From assembly GCA_965116685.1 (NCBI GenBank), contig OZ220707.1:806001-870000 (forward strand): DNA of 64,000 nt, in the 5' to 3' direction. This stretch comes from Bin80 sp965116685 (GTDB lineage Bacteria > Bacteroidota > Rhodothermia > Rhodothermales > Bin80). Below are positions 1 through 7,408 of the stretch, one piece after another (within the stretch, counting starts at the first letter, position 1; each line of letters starts with the position of its first letter). Below the pieces are notes generated by a model. The model did not search any database. It saw only the letters and a list, made by a program, of their open reading frames with translations, and was not told the DNA's origin. A program made the position numbers and the translations under genes.

Positions 1-194
1 CTCAGTATCGTTCCGTCATCTTCTATCACTCCGATTTACAAAAATCAGAAGCGGAAAAGTCATTGCTTCGGAGACAGATGCAGCTGGCCGATCCCATTGT
101 AACGGAGATCGTTCCTGCATGCATGTTTTATCGTGCGGAGGAACACCACCAGCGATATCTGGAAAAGCGTGGGCTGACCCACTGCCATGTGTAG
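1..194 (+). CDS. msrA: Peptide methionine sulfoxide reductase MsrA, C-terminal part
   Basis: The window opens inside this gene; codons are in frame from base 3 to the TAG at 192-194. The visible residues include YRSVIFYH, VTEIVPA and FYRAEEHHQRYL, the conserved C-terminal half of MsrA, which reduces methionine-S-sulfoxide in oxidised proteins. The catalytic N-terminal GCFW region lies upstream of the window. The convergent NagB/PIG-L gene ends 5 bp downstream. Confidence 0.82.
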   Translation, partial: QYRSVIFYHSDLQKSEAEKSLLRRQMQLADPIVTEIVPACMFYRAEEHHQRYLEKRGLTHCHV

Positions 195-199
195 GCCTG

Positions 200-2080
200 C
201 TATAAAGTATAGCCAGTCACAAAGGCTTCGGCAGCATAAAATTCAGGTAACCCGAGGCGGTTCAGAGCTTCCGCTGTTGCCGTGTTACGATCCTGTGCCC
301 TTTGCCAGAATTCTCGATCGTCGTGTGCGCCGGGGAACATTGCCCGATCCTTCTGACTCTCGTGCTTGAAAATGGCCTCAATCTTACGCGCCATCTCTGC
401 TCTTGAGATAGGAGTAAATACATCGGCTTGGTGGATTTCCCATTCCTGCCATGCACCACGGTAGAGCCAAACCATTGGCCCCTGTACTCCCCTTTCGCGA
501 TTGTAGTGCGCCAAGGCCATCTTGATCGCAACATAACAGACCCGATGGGTGCCATGAGGGTCCGAAAGATCCCCAGCCACAAAAATATGATCGGGCTCCT
601 GTTCGTTCATGAGCTCCAAGATAATCTGAGCATCTTCCTCCCCCACCGGTTTCTTCTTGATCCATCCGGTCTGGTAGAATGGCAAGTCAATAAACCGTGC
701 ATTCGACCGACTGAGTCCCATCACCTCAATCCCTGCAATCGCCTCCGCATATCGGATGGCAGACTTGATATGCTGCACGGAAGGAAGATCTATCTCGCCG
801 GCGGACTTGTTTTTTAGAAATCTTAACAAATCCTCTCGGCATGCCCGGAAAACCTTCGCTGCTTCTCCGGTAATCCCAAGCTCATTCAGGCACATTTCTA
901 CAAACCCCAGATAACGGGATACATCCGCATCAAAAACAGCAACCGATCCATTGGTCATGTACGCAACAACAATCTCGTTCTGATTCCGAGTCAGCTTATC
1001 CAGCATTCCTCCCATGGAGATTACATCATCATCCGGGTGGGGGCTAAAGAGAATCACGCGTTTGCCCTTGGGAAGCTGATTCTGATAACGAATCCTGTGA
1101 CGCAAGTCTTCAAATACACGCAAGCATATCTCGTCAATTTCCGGATAGGCATAGACCAGGCTGTGAAGGCGATTATTATGAAAATCTGCCTCCTCTAACT
1201 GAAGAATCGCTTTCCCGACACGATCAGATAGCCAGATGATCGCACGCTTGGCCATTTCCAGGTCCCATTTCACATCAGAGACCAGCCACGGGGTCTGTTC
1301 CCTAGTCAGCCCACCTGCCGCAGCACGATCCAGATAGACCGCACTTTTCGGGTGTTCTCGTAAATAGGAGGCTGTTACCTCCTCATTAATCGAATCTTCA
1401 ACTGCTCGTCGGATGATCTCGGCCTTGCCTTCCCCGGTGGCCATGAGGACGATTTCGCGGGAATCCAGGATCGTCCCTACACCGACCGTCAAACCTTGTC
1501 GGGGGACATGCTCATCTCCAAAGAAATGACTGGCAGCATCTTTTCGGGTAATTGAATCCAGGATTACCTTCCTGGTCCGATCACTCCGTGAGCTTCCCGG
1601 CTCATTGAACGCAATATGTCCACTTCGCCCAATCCGTAGCAAAACAAGGTCCAGCCCCCCGGCATCCTGAATCATTTCCTCATAGGAGTTGCACCATTCA
1701 TCTACATGGTCTTCCACCAAATTCCCAGGCAATCCATGTGCCTGATCCGCTGGAACATTGATGTGCTTCAGGAGATTTTCCCGAAGAAATCGGTAATGGC
1801 TTTGCATACGGCCTGGATCAATCGGGTAATACTCCGCCAAATCAAAGGTGATGACCTTGGAAAAATCCAAGCCATCTTCCTGATGCATCCGAATCAACTC
1901 CTTGTATACATCCAGAGGGGTGGACCCGGTGGGAAGACCAAGAACCGTGTTCAGTCCCAGGGACGTACGCTCTTTGATGAGCGCCCCGATGTAGTGTGCA
2001 ACCTCAAGTGCCAGAGACGCTGCGTCCTCGAAAATATGTACTGGTAAATGCTCACGATACGAATCCATAGGAGTTGACAT
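200..2080 (-). CDS. Glucosamine-6-phosphate deaminase (NagB-like) fused to PIG-L/LmbE deacetylase domain
   Basis: This 626-residue protein joins two domains. Residues ~10-290 are a NagB/isomerase sugar-phosphate fold (LGLPTGSTP near 48-55, GHIAFNEPGSS near 154-164). Residues ~340-560 are a PIG-L N-acetylglucosaminyl deacetylase-like domain with HPDDD at 349-353 and a distal DPHGTHR zinc-binding motif. This architecture and length are familiar from Bacteroidota proteins annotated as glucosamine-6-phosphate deaminase, and a role in amino-sugar metabolism is inferred. The segment matching the E. coli NagB DEY motif (Asp72, proton transfer) reads AEY here (Ala82, codon gcg), and the GNDGH segment reads GRSGH. 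The deaminase activity may therefore be altered or lost while the deacetylase motifs look intact. Confidence 0.85.
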   Translation of the reverse strand: MSTPMDSYREHLPVHIFEDAASLALEVAHYIGALIKERTSLGLNTVLGLPTGSTPLDVYKELIRMHQEDGLDFSKVITFDLAEYYPIDPGRMQSHYRFLRENLLKHINVPADQAHGLPGNLVEDHVDEWCNSYEEMIQDAGGLDLVLLRIGRSGHIAFNEPGSSRSDRTRKVILDSITRKDAASHFFGDEHVPRQGLTVGVGTILDSREIVLMATGEGKAEIIRRAVEDSINEEVTASYLREHPKSAVYLDRAAAGGLTREQTPWLVSDVKWDLEMAKRAIIWLSDRVGKAILQLEEADFHNNRLHSLVYAYPEIDEICLRVFEDLRHRIRYQNQLPKGKRVILFSPHPDDDVISMGGMLDKLTRNQNEIVVAYMTNGSVAVFDADVSRYLGFVEMCLNELGITGEAAKVFRACREDLLRFLKNKSAGEIDLPSVQHIKSAIRYAEAIAGIEVMGLSRSNARFIDLPFYQTGWIKKKPVGEEDAQIILELMNEQEPDHIFVAGDLSDPHGTHRVCYVAIKMALAHYNRERGVQGPMVWLYRGAWQEWEIHQADVFTPISRAEMARKIEAIFKHESQKDRAMFPGAHDDREFWQRAQDRNTATAEALNRLGLPEFYAAEAFVTGYTL

Positions 2081-2384
2081 GGGGAATTAAGGAGATCTGA
2101 GATCAGTCCACCAGCGTTTTACCCCGACGCAGCAACCCTGCTCCAGAAATCCCAAAATTTCATGCCACAACTGCGATTATCCACGGAAGCTACGCAATGT
2201 TGATGAGAAAAACTTGGAATTCTGACTGCTTTTTCGTACCTTGTACCTTAATGTATTTGTGCCAAATTTCACACTGCACTGCCTGCACTGCTGGGCGAAA
2301 TCCTGGTTTCCAACTTGGGAGATCGAGGATTTACAATGAAGCTTGTGGATAAAAAATTGCGAAGACAAATCTATTTCGGTGGTT
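2081..2384. other. Intergenic region between divergent genes
   Basis: About 300 bp separate the minus-strand NagB/PIG-L start from the plus-strand GT5 start. It should carry both divergent promoters. I see AT-rich stretches around 2210-2270 but no motif good enough to call. Confidence 0.4.
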
Positions 2385-3164
2385 ATGGCCCAACTGACCA
2401 ATGTATTGTTCGTCACAGGAGAAATTGACCCATTTGCTAATGAAAGTGACATTGGAATATTAACGCGCTATTTACCCAAGGGGCTGAGTGAAGATGGTTC
2501 TTTTGCAACCAGGATTATGATGCCGCGCTATGGGACGATCAGTGAGCGGAAAAATCGACTACACCAAGTGATTCGCCTCTGCGGTACAAAGGTGAGTATG
2601 GGCAGCCAGACAGAAACACTTGCCGTCAAGGTCGCAGCAATTCCCGGAACACGGTGCCAAGTCTACTTCATGGACAGCAAGCGCTTTTTTAAACGAAAAG
2701 GTTTGCACCAGGATAATTTGGGGAATACGTTTGACGATAATTCGGCACGTGCACTCTTTTTTGCGCGCTCAACTCTGGAAACCGTGCGCAAGTTACAATG
2801 GAAACCCGATGTCGTCCATGCGTTCGGCTGGATCAGTGGCTTTTTGCCCTTACTCTTGGCGACGGAATACAAGAATGATGAATTATTTGAATCCGTTAAA
2901 ACAGTAGTCTTTACTCCAGATCGTATTGAGGCGGATGCGGTCATTTCCAATGACCTCATTAAGAATATGAAGCTTTCACTCAATGGGGATATTTCTGGAA
3001 TGAGTCTGTCTGATCTGGGTGCCAAATTTTCGGATATTGTCGCGTACCCTCCCTCTCTGACCCCAGACTCTGAAACATCGGTACATTTCAGTACCGATAC
3101 GCAGGAAATGATTTTGCAAGCCACGGATCTCTATCAAATGGCATGCAGTGCCGAACCCGCCTGA
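2385..3164 (+). CDS. Single-domain glycogen/starch synthase-like GT5 protein
   Basis: About 259 residues from the ATG at 2385. I prefer this over the upstream in-frame ATG at 2343 because TNVLFVTGEIDPF matches the family N-terminus. The sequence follows the Bacteroidota glycogen/starch synthase catalytic-domain family (MPRYGTISERKNRLHQVIRL, QVYFMDSKRFFKRKG, WKPDVVHAFGW). It covers only the N-terminal Rossmann half of a GT-B enzyme and lacks both the KXGGL ADP-glucose loop of GlgA and the C-terminal nucleotide-sugar domain. Whether it is an active synthase is uncertain. In Bacteroidota this gene is commonly followed by a DUF4270 lipoprotein gene. Here that neighbour (9408) is separated from it by the defence island, and the last ~42 bp of this gene are duplicated at the far side. 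Confidence 0.75.
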   Translation: MAQLTNVLFVTGEIDPFANESDIGILTRYLPKGLSEDGSFATRIMMPRYGTISERKNRLHQVIRLCGTKVSMGSQTETLAVKVAAIPGTRCQVYFMDSKRFFKRKGLHQDNLGNTFDDNSARALFFARSTLETVRKLQWKPDVVHAFGWISGFLPLLLATEYKNDELFESVKTVVFTPDRIEADAVISNDLIKNMKLSLNGDISGMSLSDLGAKFSDIVAYPPSLTPDSETSVHFSTDTQEMILQATDLYQMACSAEPA

Positions 3165-3288
3165 CCGGGAACATCAAGCCTGTCTTTGAGGGTATCTTCC
3201 CGTTGGCCGTGCTTTAGAGTGCCAATATCGTCGATTCCTCGTTCTTGGGCCACTATCTTGCCCATCTCGATCATTTTATGCGTTTAAT
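3123..3288. repeat. Left copy of ~166-bp imperfect direct repeat bounding the defence island
   Basis: This stretch (end of GT5, the intergenic spacer and the first codons of the next gene) is repeated at 9253-9418. The two align with mostly transition differences and a few compensating single-base indels, roughly 85 percent identical by eye. Both copies encode the same last GT5 residues (DLYQMACSAEPA, stop) with a silent change. Similarity begins at acggatct on both sides and ends a few bases after the ttttatgcgtt start of the DUF4270 gene. Confidence 0.85.
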
Positions 3289-3427
3289 GGCACCCCGGCG
3301 AAAGACCATACCTCTCCGCAACAAAAAAGGCGAAATTATCAACTTGGATCATCACAATAATCATGATAAGACTCTTGAAATGCCACTTGATGTGGAGAAC
3401 ATCCTAAACCATTCTCCGGTTCTATGA
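3278..3427 (+). CDS. Small chimeric ORF at the island's left edge
   Basis: The ATG at 3278 is the duplicated copy of the DUF4270 start codon. After MRLM the reading frame leaves the duplicated sequence and continues into an unrelated ~45-residue tail (MAPRRKTIPLRNKKGEIINL at the front, ending NHSPVL). The tail may be the C-terminal remnant of a gene carried by the island, since a second ATG (3287) sits just at the junction. I do not recognise the family. It may not be expressed. Confidence 0.3.
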   Translation: MRLMAPRRKTIPLRNKKGEIINLDHHNNHDKTLEMPLDVENILNHSPVL

Positions 3428-3474
3428 ACAGGTACCGCAGGATAGAATATCAATACAGGCGGCAAGGGAGTTTT

Positions 3475-3497
3475 TTGCGTTTATGTATTTTACGCAA
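3475..3497. promoter_or_regulatory. Inverted repeat upstream of hsdM
   Basis: TTGCGT (3475-3480) and ACGCAA (3492-3497) form a 6-bp inverted repeat around an 11-base AT-rich spacer, 20 bp before the hsdM ATG. It is placed like an operator or promoter-overlapping site for this island operon. No regulator gene is visible nearby, so the role is a guess. Confidence 0.35.
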
Positions 3498-3517
3498 AGT
3501 ATGGAAATGAGGGCAAT

Positions 3518-5104
3518 ATGACGCAGAAAAAGAAGAAATCATCTAGAAAAAAAGCCGCATCTGAGGCAAACAGTGCTACCGTCGGATACGAAGCCGAGCT
3601 CTGGGATATGGCCAACGCGCTCCGGGGAAGTATGGACGCGGCCGAATACAAGCACGTCGTTTTGGGACTCATATTTCTCAAGTACATATCCGATGCATTT
3701 GAGGAAAAACGGCGGGAGCTCGAAACACAGATATCCGAGGGAACGGATCCAAATGACCCCGATGAATACCGTGCGGAAAACATATTCTGGGTGCCTCCTG
3801 AAGCCCGCTGGCAGGATATAAAGGCACAGGCAAGGCAGCCTACTATTGGGAAACTCGTCGATGATGCCATGATGGGGATCGAGCGAGTGAACAGAGAGCT
3901 TAAGAGTGTCCTGCCAAAAAACTATGCCCGCCCAGCGCTGAATAAACAAAGACTTGGCCAGGTAATTGATCTTATAAGCAACATAAATGTCGGCGACAGA
4001 AATGCACGGTCAAAAGATGTTCTGGGGAGGGTCTACGAATATTTTCTCTCGCAATTTGCAAATGCCGAAGGCAAGAAAGGGGGAGAGTTCTACACCCCCC
4101 GCTGTGTAGTGAAACTGCTGATGGAGATGCTTGAACCCTACGGGGGACGAGTTTATGACCCATGCTGCGGCTCTTCAGGCATGTTTGTACAATCCATTGA
4201 ATTCGCTGCAGCGCACGCGGGAGGAAGTGTCAGGGGAAGATCGAAGCTTCCTAAAGGCGTCAGACCTAATATTTCAATCTACGGACAGGAATCAAATTAT
4301 ACGACTTGGTGTCTCGCAAAAATGAATTTGGCCATTCGCGGCATTGAAGGCCAGATTGCCCACGGAGACACTTTTCTCGATGATCGATTCCCCGATCTTA
4401 AGGCCAACTTCATTCTCGCTAATCCACCGTTCAACGTAAGTGACTGGGGAGGAGAAAGGCTTAGGGAAGACAAGCGCTGGAAATACGGCATTCCACCCAA
4501 GGGAAATGCGAATTTCGCGTGGGTGCAGCACATGGTTCACCACTTAGCACCCGGCGGTACGGCGGGTTTCGTGCTCGCAAACGGCTCTATGTCTTCTTCC
4601 CAGAATGCCGAGAGCGAAATCAGGAAAAACCTTGTAGAGGCGGGCATAGTCGACTGCATCGTGGCACTTCCAGGACAGCTTTTCTATTCAACGCAGATTC
4701 CTGCGTGTCTCTGGTTTCTCTCGCGCCGGAAAGGAGAGAAAATTCTTTTTATTGACGCGCGTATGCTCGGCCGCATGGTTGATCGCACACACAGGGAACT
4801 TACATATGAGGAAATCTGCCGCGTAGCCGAAACGTATCGTGCGTGGAGAGTCGAGAAAAATACTGGAGAATACAAAGATGTCTTGGGGCTTTGCAAAAGC
4901 GTGGATCTGGATGAGGTGCGGCGCCATGGCTATGTTCTCACTCCGGGGCGCTACGTGGAAGCAGAGATCGAAAAAAATGACGACGAGTTATTTGAAGACA
5001 AGATGAAGCGTCTTACCTTAAAACTCCGCAAGCAGCGGGAAGAGGCAGTCAAGCTTGACGCAGCCATAACCTCCAATCTTAAAAAACTGGGATATGATAC
5101 CTGA
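3518..5104 (+). CDS. hsdM: Type I restriction-modification system DNA methyltransferase subunit HsdM
   Basis: This 528-residue protein has the HsdM layout. A lysine-rich start is followed by the N-terminal helical domain (ELWDMANALRGSMDAAEYKH, ~28-47). A Rossmann-type N6-adenine methylase core then shows the SAM motif YDPCCGSSGMF near 212 and the catalytic NPPF near 302. HsdM and HsdS assemble as an M2S1 complex that methylates adenine in a bipartite site. The start at 3518 has GAGG a few bases upstream. A 48-bp gap separates it from the HEPN gene. No hsdR is found in the island, so this methyltransferase is an orphan as far as the window shows. Confidence 0.95.
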   Translation: MTQKKKKSSRKKAASEANSATVGYEAELWDMANALRGSMDAAEYKHVVLGLIFLKYISDAFEEKRRELETQISEGTDPNDPDEYRAENIFWVPPEARWQDIKAQARQPTIGKLVDDAMMGIERVNRELKSVLPKNYARPALNKQRLGQVIDLISNINVGDRNARSKDVLGRVYEYFLSQFANAEGKKGGEFYTPRCVVKLLMEMLEPYGGRVYDPCCGSSGMFVQSIEFAAAHAGGSVRGRSKLPKGVRPNISIYGQESNYTTWCLAKMNLAIRGIEGQIAHGDTFLDDRFPDLKANFILANPPFNVSDWGGERLREDKRWKYGIPPKGNANFAWVQHMVHHLAPGGTAGFVLANGSMSSSQNAESEIRKNLVEAGIVDCIVALPGQLFYSTQIPACLWFLSRRKGEKILFIDARMLGRMVDRTHRELTYEEICRVAETYRAWRVEKNTGEYKDVLGLCKSVDLDEVRRHGYVLTPGRYVEAEIEKNDDELFEDKMKRLTLKLRKQREEAVKLDAAITSNLKKLGYDT

Positions 5105-5152
5105 TGACACAAATTTTATGTATTGTATATCGGAGGATACAATCGTAACACA

Positions 5153-5575
5153 ATGAAACTTGATGTTAGTTCACTCGAACGCGCAGTGGGGGAAATGGGA
5201 GATTTTCTGGAGAAATTTAGAGGATATGAAGCCTCCGACGACGTTCTGTTTTTTCGGATGCTCCAAGCAGGCGTTATTAAAGCATTTGAATTCACCTACG
5301 AACTGTCCGTCCGCTTCATCCGGCGACAATTGTCCCAAACATCTTTTAACATAGCTAATGTTGATGCCTTGGATTTTCGCAACATGATGCGGGTTGCGGC
5401 GGATGCAGGGCTGATCGCCGAACCCAAAAACTGGTTTAAGTACCGAGAGAAGCGCAACATCACAAGTCATACCTATGACGAGTATAAGGCTCAGGAAGTT
5501 CTTGCTATTGCAGGTGATTTCTTGGAAGATGCCCGTTTCCTGCTTGCCGAACTTACGAGAAGAAATGCTCCATGA
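5153..5575 (+). CDS. HEPN-domain protein, HI0074/HepT-like (toxin or MNT partner)
   Basis: About 140 residues from the ATG at 5153. An in-frame ATG at 5123 exists, but the family begins near MKLDVSSLERAV. It is an all-helical HEPN protein of the HI0074 'nucleotidyltransferase substrate-binding' family. The key site is RNITSHTY (~101-108), an RX4HXY motif. In studied HepT/MntA pairs the R and H form an RNase site and the Tyr is AMPylated by the partner nucleotidyltransferase, which silences the toxin. Its stop overlaps the next start by 4 bp (ATGA), so it is translationally coupled to the MNT domain of the next protein. Placement between hsdM and hsdS is unusual. Confidence 0.85.
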   Translation: MKLDVSSLERAVGEMGDFLEKFRGYEASDDVLFFRMLQAGVIKAFEFTYELSVRFIRRQLSQTSFNIANVDALDFRNMMRVAADAGLIAEPKNWFKYREKRNITSHTYDEYKAQEVLAIAGDFLEDARFLLAELTRRNAP

Positions 5576-7107
5576 ACGCACGCATTGACATCTCGCCGGA
5601 CGATCTGGAAACCGTCCAGGAAATTCTTGTCAATCATGTTCCCGAGCTTGAAGTCCGGGCCTTTGGGTCTCGTGTTACTTGGACAGCGAGGCAATACTCG
5701 GACCTTGATTTGGTATTAATGACGGCAGACCCGCTCGATATCTCGCGTCTTGCCGACCTGTGCGAGACCTTTTCGCAATCCGATCTGCCATTTCAAGTAG
5801 ATATAGTGGACTGGGCTTCCACTTCTGAGAGTTTTCGGGAGATAATCAAAAAAGAATGTGTGGTTGTTCAGGATAAACCTGAAGACAAGAATAATAATTG
5901 GCCAATCATAAAACTAGATTATTGTGCCACACTCAGTGGCCAGACAATCTTGCCGTCTAACGCAATAGATTTACCGTATATAGGCCTAGAACATATTGAA
6001 AAAGGCCAGCTGCATCTTACAGGACATGGGAAAGCGAGCAGTGTTTCTAGCGTGAAAACACATTTTCACTACAACGATATCCTTTTCGGAAAACTGCGTC
6101 CATATTTCCGAAAAATCATCATGGCCCCTTTTGAAGGAATCTGCTCAACCGATATCTGGGTTATCAGATCGAAGGAACATGTAGACCAGTTATTCCTTTT
6201 CTATTGTCTAGCTTCTCAAGCCTTTGTAAATTTCGCAACCCGTTCATCCGAGGGTACACGAATGCCAAGAGCAAAATGGGATTATGTTTCTCAATACGAA
6301 ATTCAGCTTCCCCCGCTCCCCGAACAACGCACCATCGCTCACATCCTCGGCATGTTGGACGACAAGATAGAACTGAACAGGCAGATGAACAAAACACTGG
6401 AGGCGACGGTACGGGCGCTGTTCAAGTCCTGGTTCATCGATTTCGAACCGGTCCGGGCAAAGATGGAAGGTTGGGATACGGGCTTCCCGCATGACATCGC
6501 CGACCTGTTTCCTGACCGGCTGGTGGATTCCGAGATGGGAGAGATTCCAGAAGGGTGGGAGGTAAAGTTGCTGAAGGACTGTATGAACCTAACTATGGGG
6601 CAGTCACCACCGGGTAACACCTACAACAACCACGGAGACGGCTTGCCCTTCTTCCAAGGCCGAGCGGAGTTTGGTTTCCGCTATCCTGAGAAACGAAGAT
6701 TCTGTTTCGCACCGACTCGCGTTGCGGATCCAGAGGATACGCTGGTCAGCGTCCGGGCGCCCGTCGGGGACATCAACTTGGCTTGGGAACGGTGTTGTAT
6801 CGGACGGAGCTTAGCAGCACTGAGACACAAGTCGGGCTCAAACTCATTCACTTACCATTCAGCTTGGGCCTTGCGGCGAGAATTTGAGCAATACGAGCAA
6901 ACGGGAACCGTGTTCGGTGCAATCAACAAAGGTCAGTTTGAAGTCTTAAAGGTGGTGGAGCCCGACGCTCGCGTTATTGAAGCGTTTGACACTATAGCCG
7001 TAAACCTGGACGCGCGGATCAGATCGAACGTTAGTGAATCTCACGCCCTCGCCACACTTCGCGACACGCTGCTTCCCGAGCTTCTTTCTGGAGAAGTTCG
7101 ACTCTAA
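5572..7107 (+). CDS. hsdS: MntA-like nucleotidyltransferase fused to type I specificity subunit HsdS
   Basis: One uninterrupted 511-residue frame. Residues 1-~98 are a minimal nucleotidyltransferase (MNT) with GS at 32-33 and DLD at 44-46, i.e. GSX10DXD, plus a third acidic patch VDIVD at 76-80. Residues ~109-511 are a complete HsdS: TRD1 (~110-260), central conserved helices (LPPLPEQRTIAHILGMLDDK near 262), TRD2 (~325-470) and a C-terminal helical repeat ending LRDTLLPELLSGEVRL. No start codon sits at the HsdS boundary, so HsdS is available only as a fusion. HsdS recognises both halves of the DNA target. The MNT half is expected to modify the HEPN partner encoded immediately upstream. The fusion is directly visible; functional coupling is inference. 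Confidence 0.88.
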   Translation: MNARIDISPDDLETVQEILVNHVPELEVRAFGSRVTWTARQYSDLDLVLMTADPLDISRLADLCETFSQSDLPFQVDIVDWASTSESFREIIKKECVVVQDKPEDKNNNWPIIKLDYCATLSGQTILPSNAIDLPYIGLEHIEKGQLHLTGHGKASSVSSVKTHFHYNDILFGKLRPYFRKIIMAPFEGICSTDIWVIRSKEHVDQLFLFYCLASQAFVNFATRSSEGTRMPRAKWDYVSQYEIQLPPLPEQRTIAHILGMLDDKIELNRQMNKTLEATVRALFKSWFIDFEPVRAKMEGWDTGFPHDIADLFPDRLVDSEMGEIPEGWEVKLLKDCMNLTMGQSPPGNTYNNHGDGLPFFQGRAEFGFRYPEKRRFCFAPTRVADPEDTLVSVRAPVGDINLAWERCCIGRSLAALRHKSGSNSFTYHSAWALRREFEQYEQTGTVFGAINKGQFEVLKVVEPDARVIEAFDTIAVNLDARIRSNVSESHALATLRDTLLPELLSGEVRL

Positions 7108-7179
7108 GATCCCGAATCGTTCGCTCCCGACACCTCTTCCGATGCAAAGAGAACTCCAAGATGAGCGAGGCAGAGATGT

Positions 7180-7364
7180 TTGAACGACATTTTGACGGCA
7201 TCTGCAATGCTCTTTGTCATGGACAGTCCAACGCCAAAGCATGCAACGGCAAAATCCAGGAGGTCAAAACCATCGGTAGAGGATGCAGAACGTTTGAAAA
7301 CTTTCGAGTTGCGATCCTTTTCTTCTGCGGAGGACTAGACCTCTATCCACAACATTCGGGGTAG
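7180..7364 (+). pseudogene. ISL3-family transposase remnant (C-terminus)
   Basis: The frame through 7161-7364 encodes HFDGICNAL, SNAKACNGKIQ, GRGCRTFENFRVAILFF and LDLYPQ. This is the conserved C-terminus of ISL3 (IS204/IS1001/IS1165) DDE transposases, where NGKIQ/NSKIQ and GFRnfenfRxAIlff are typical. Only about 60 residues survive. It lies directly after hsdS, where hsdR would often be found. Confidence 0.75.
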
Positions 7365-7368
7365 AACC
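7347..7368. repeat. ISL3-type terminal inverted repeat (right end of remnant)
   Basis: Read on the minus strand this begins GGTTCTACCCCGAATGTTG. It shares 17 of 22 positions with the end of another ISL3 element at 63485-63506. It marks where the degraded element stops, ~40 bp before the ATPase start. Confidence 0.6.
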
Positions 7369-7408
7369 AAATATTTTGAAGGAAATTGGAGTCTGTAGTG
7401 ATAAGCCC

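Noticed and set aside
5572..7107. Phase-variable hsdS with inverted repeats
   Set aside because: No second hsdS fragment, recombinase gene or long inverted repeat is present near the TRDs.
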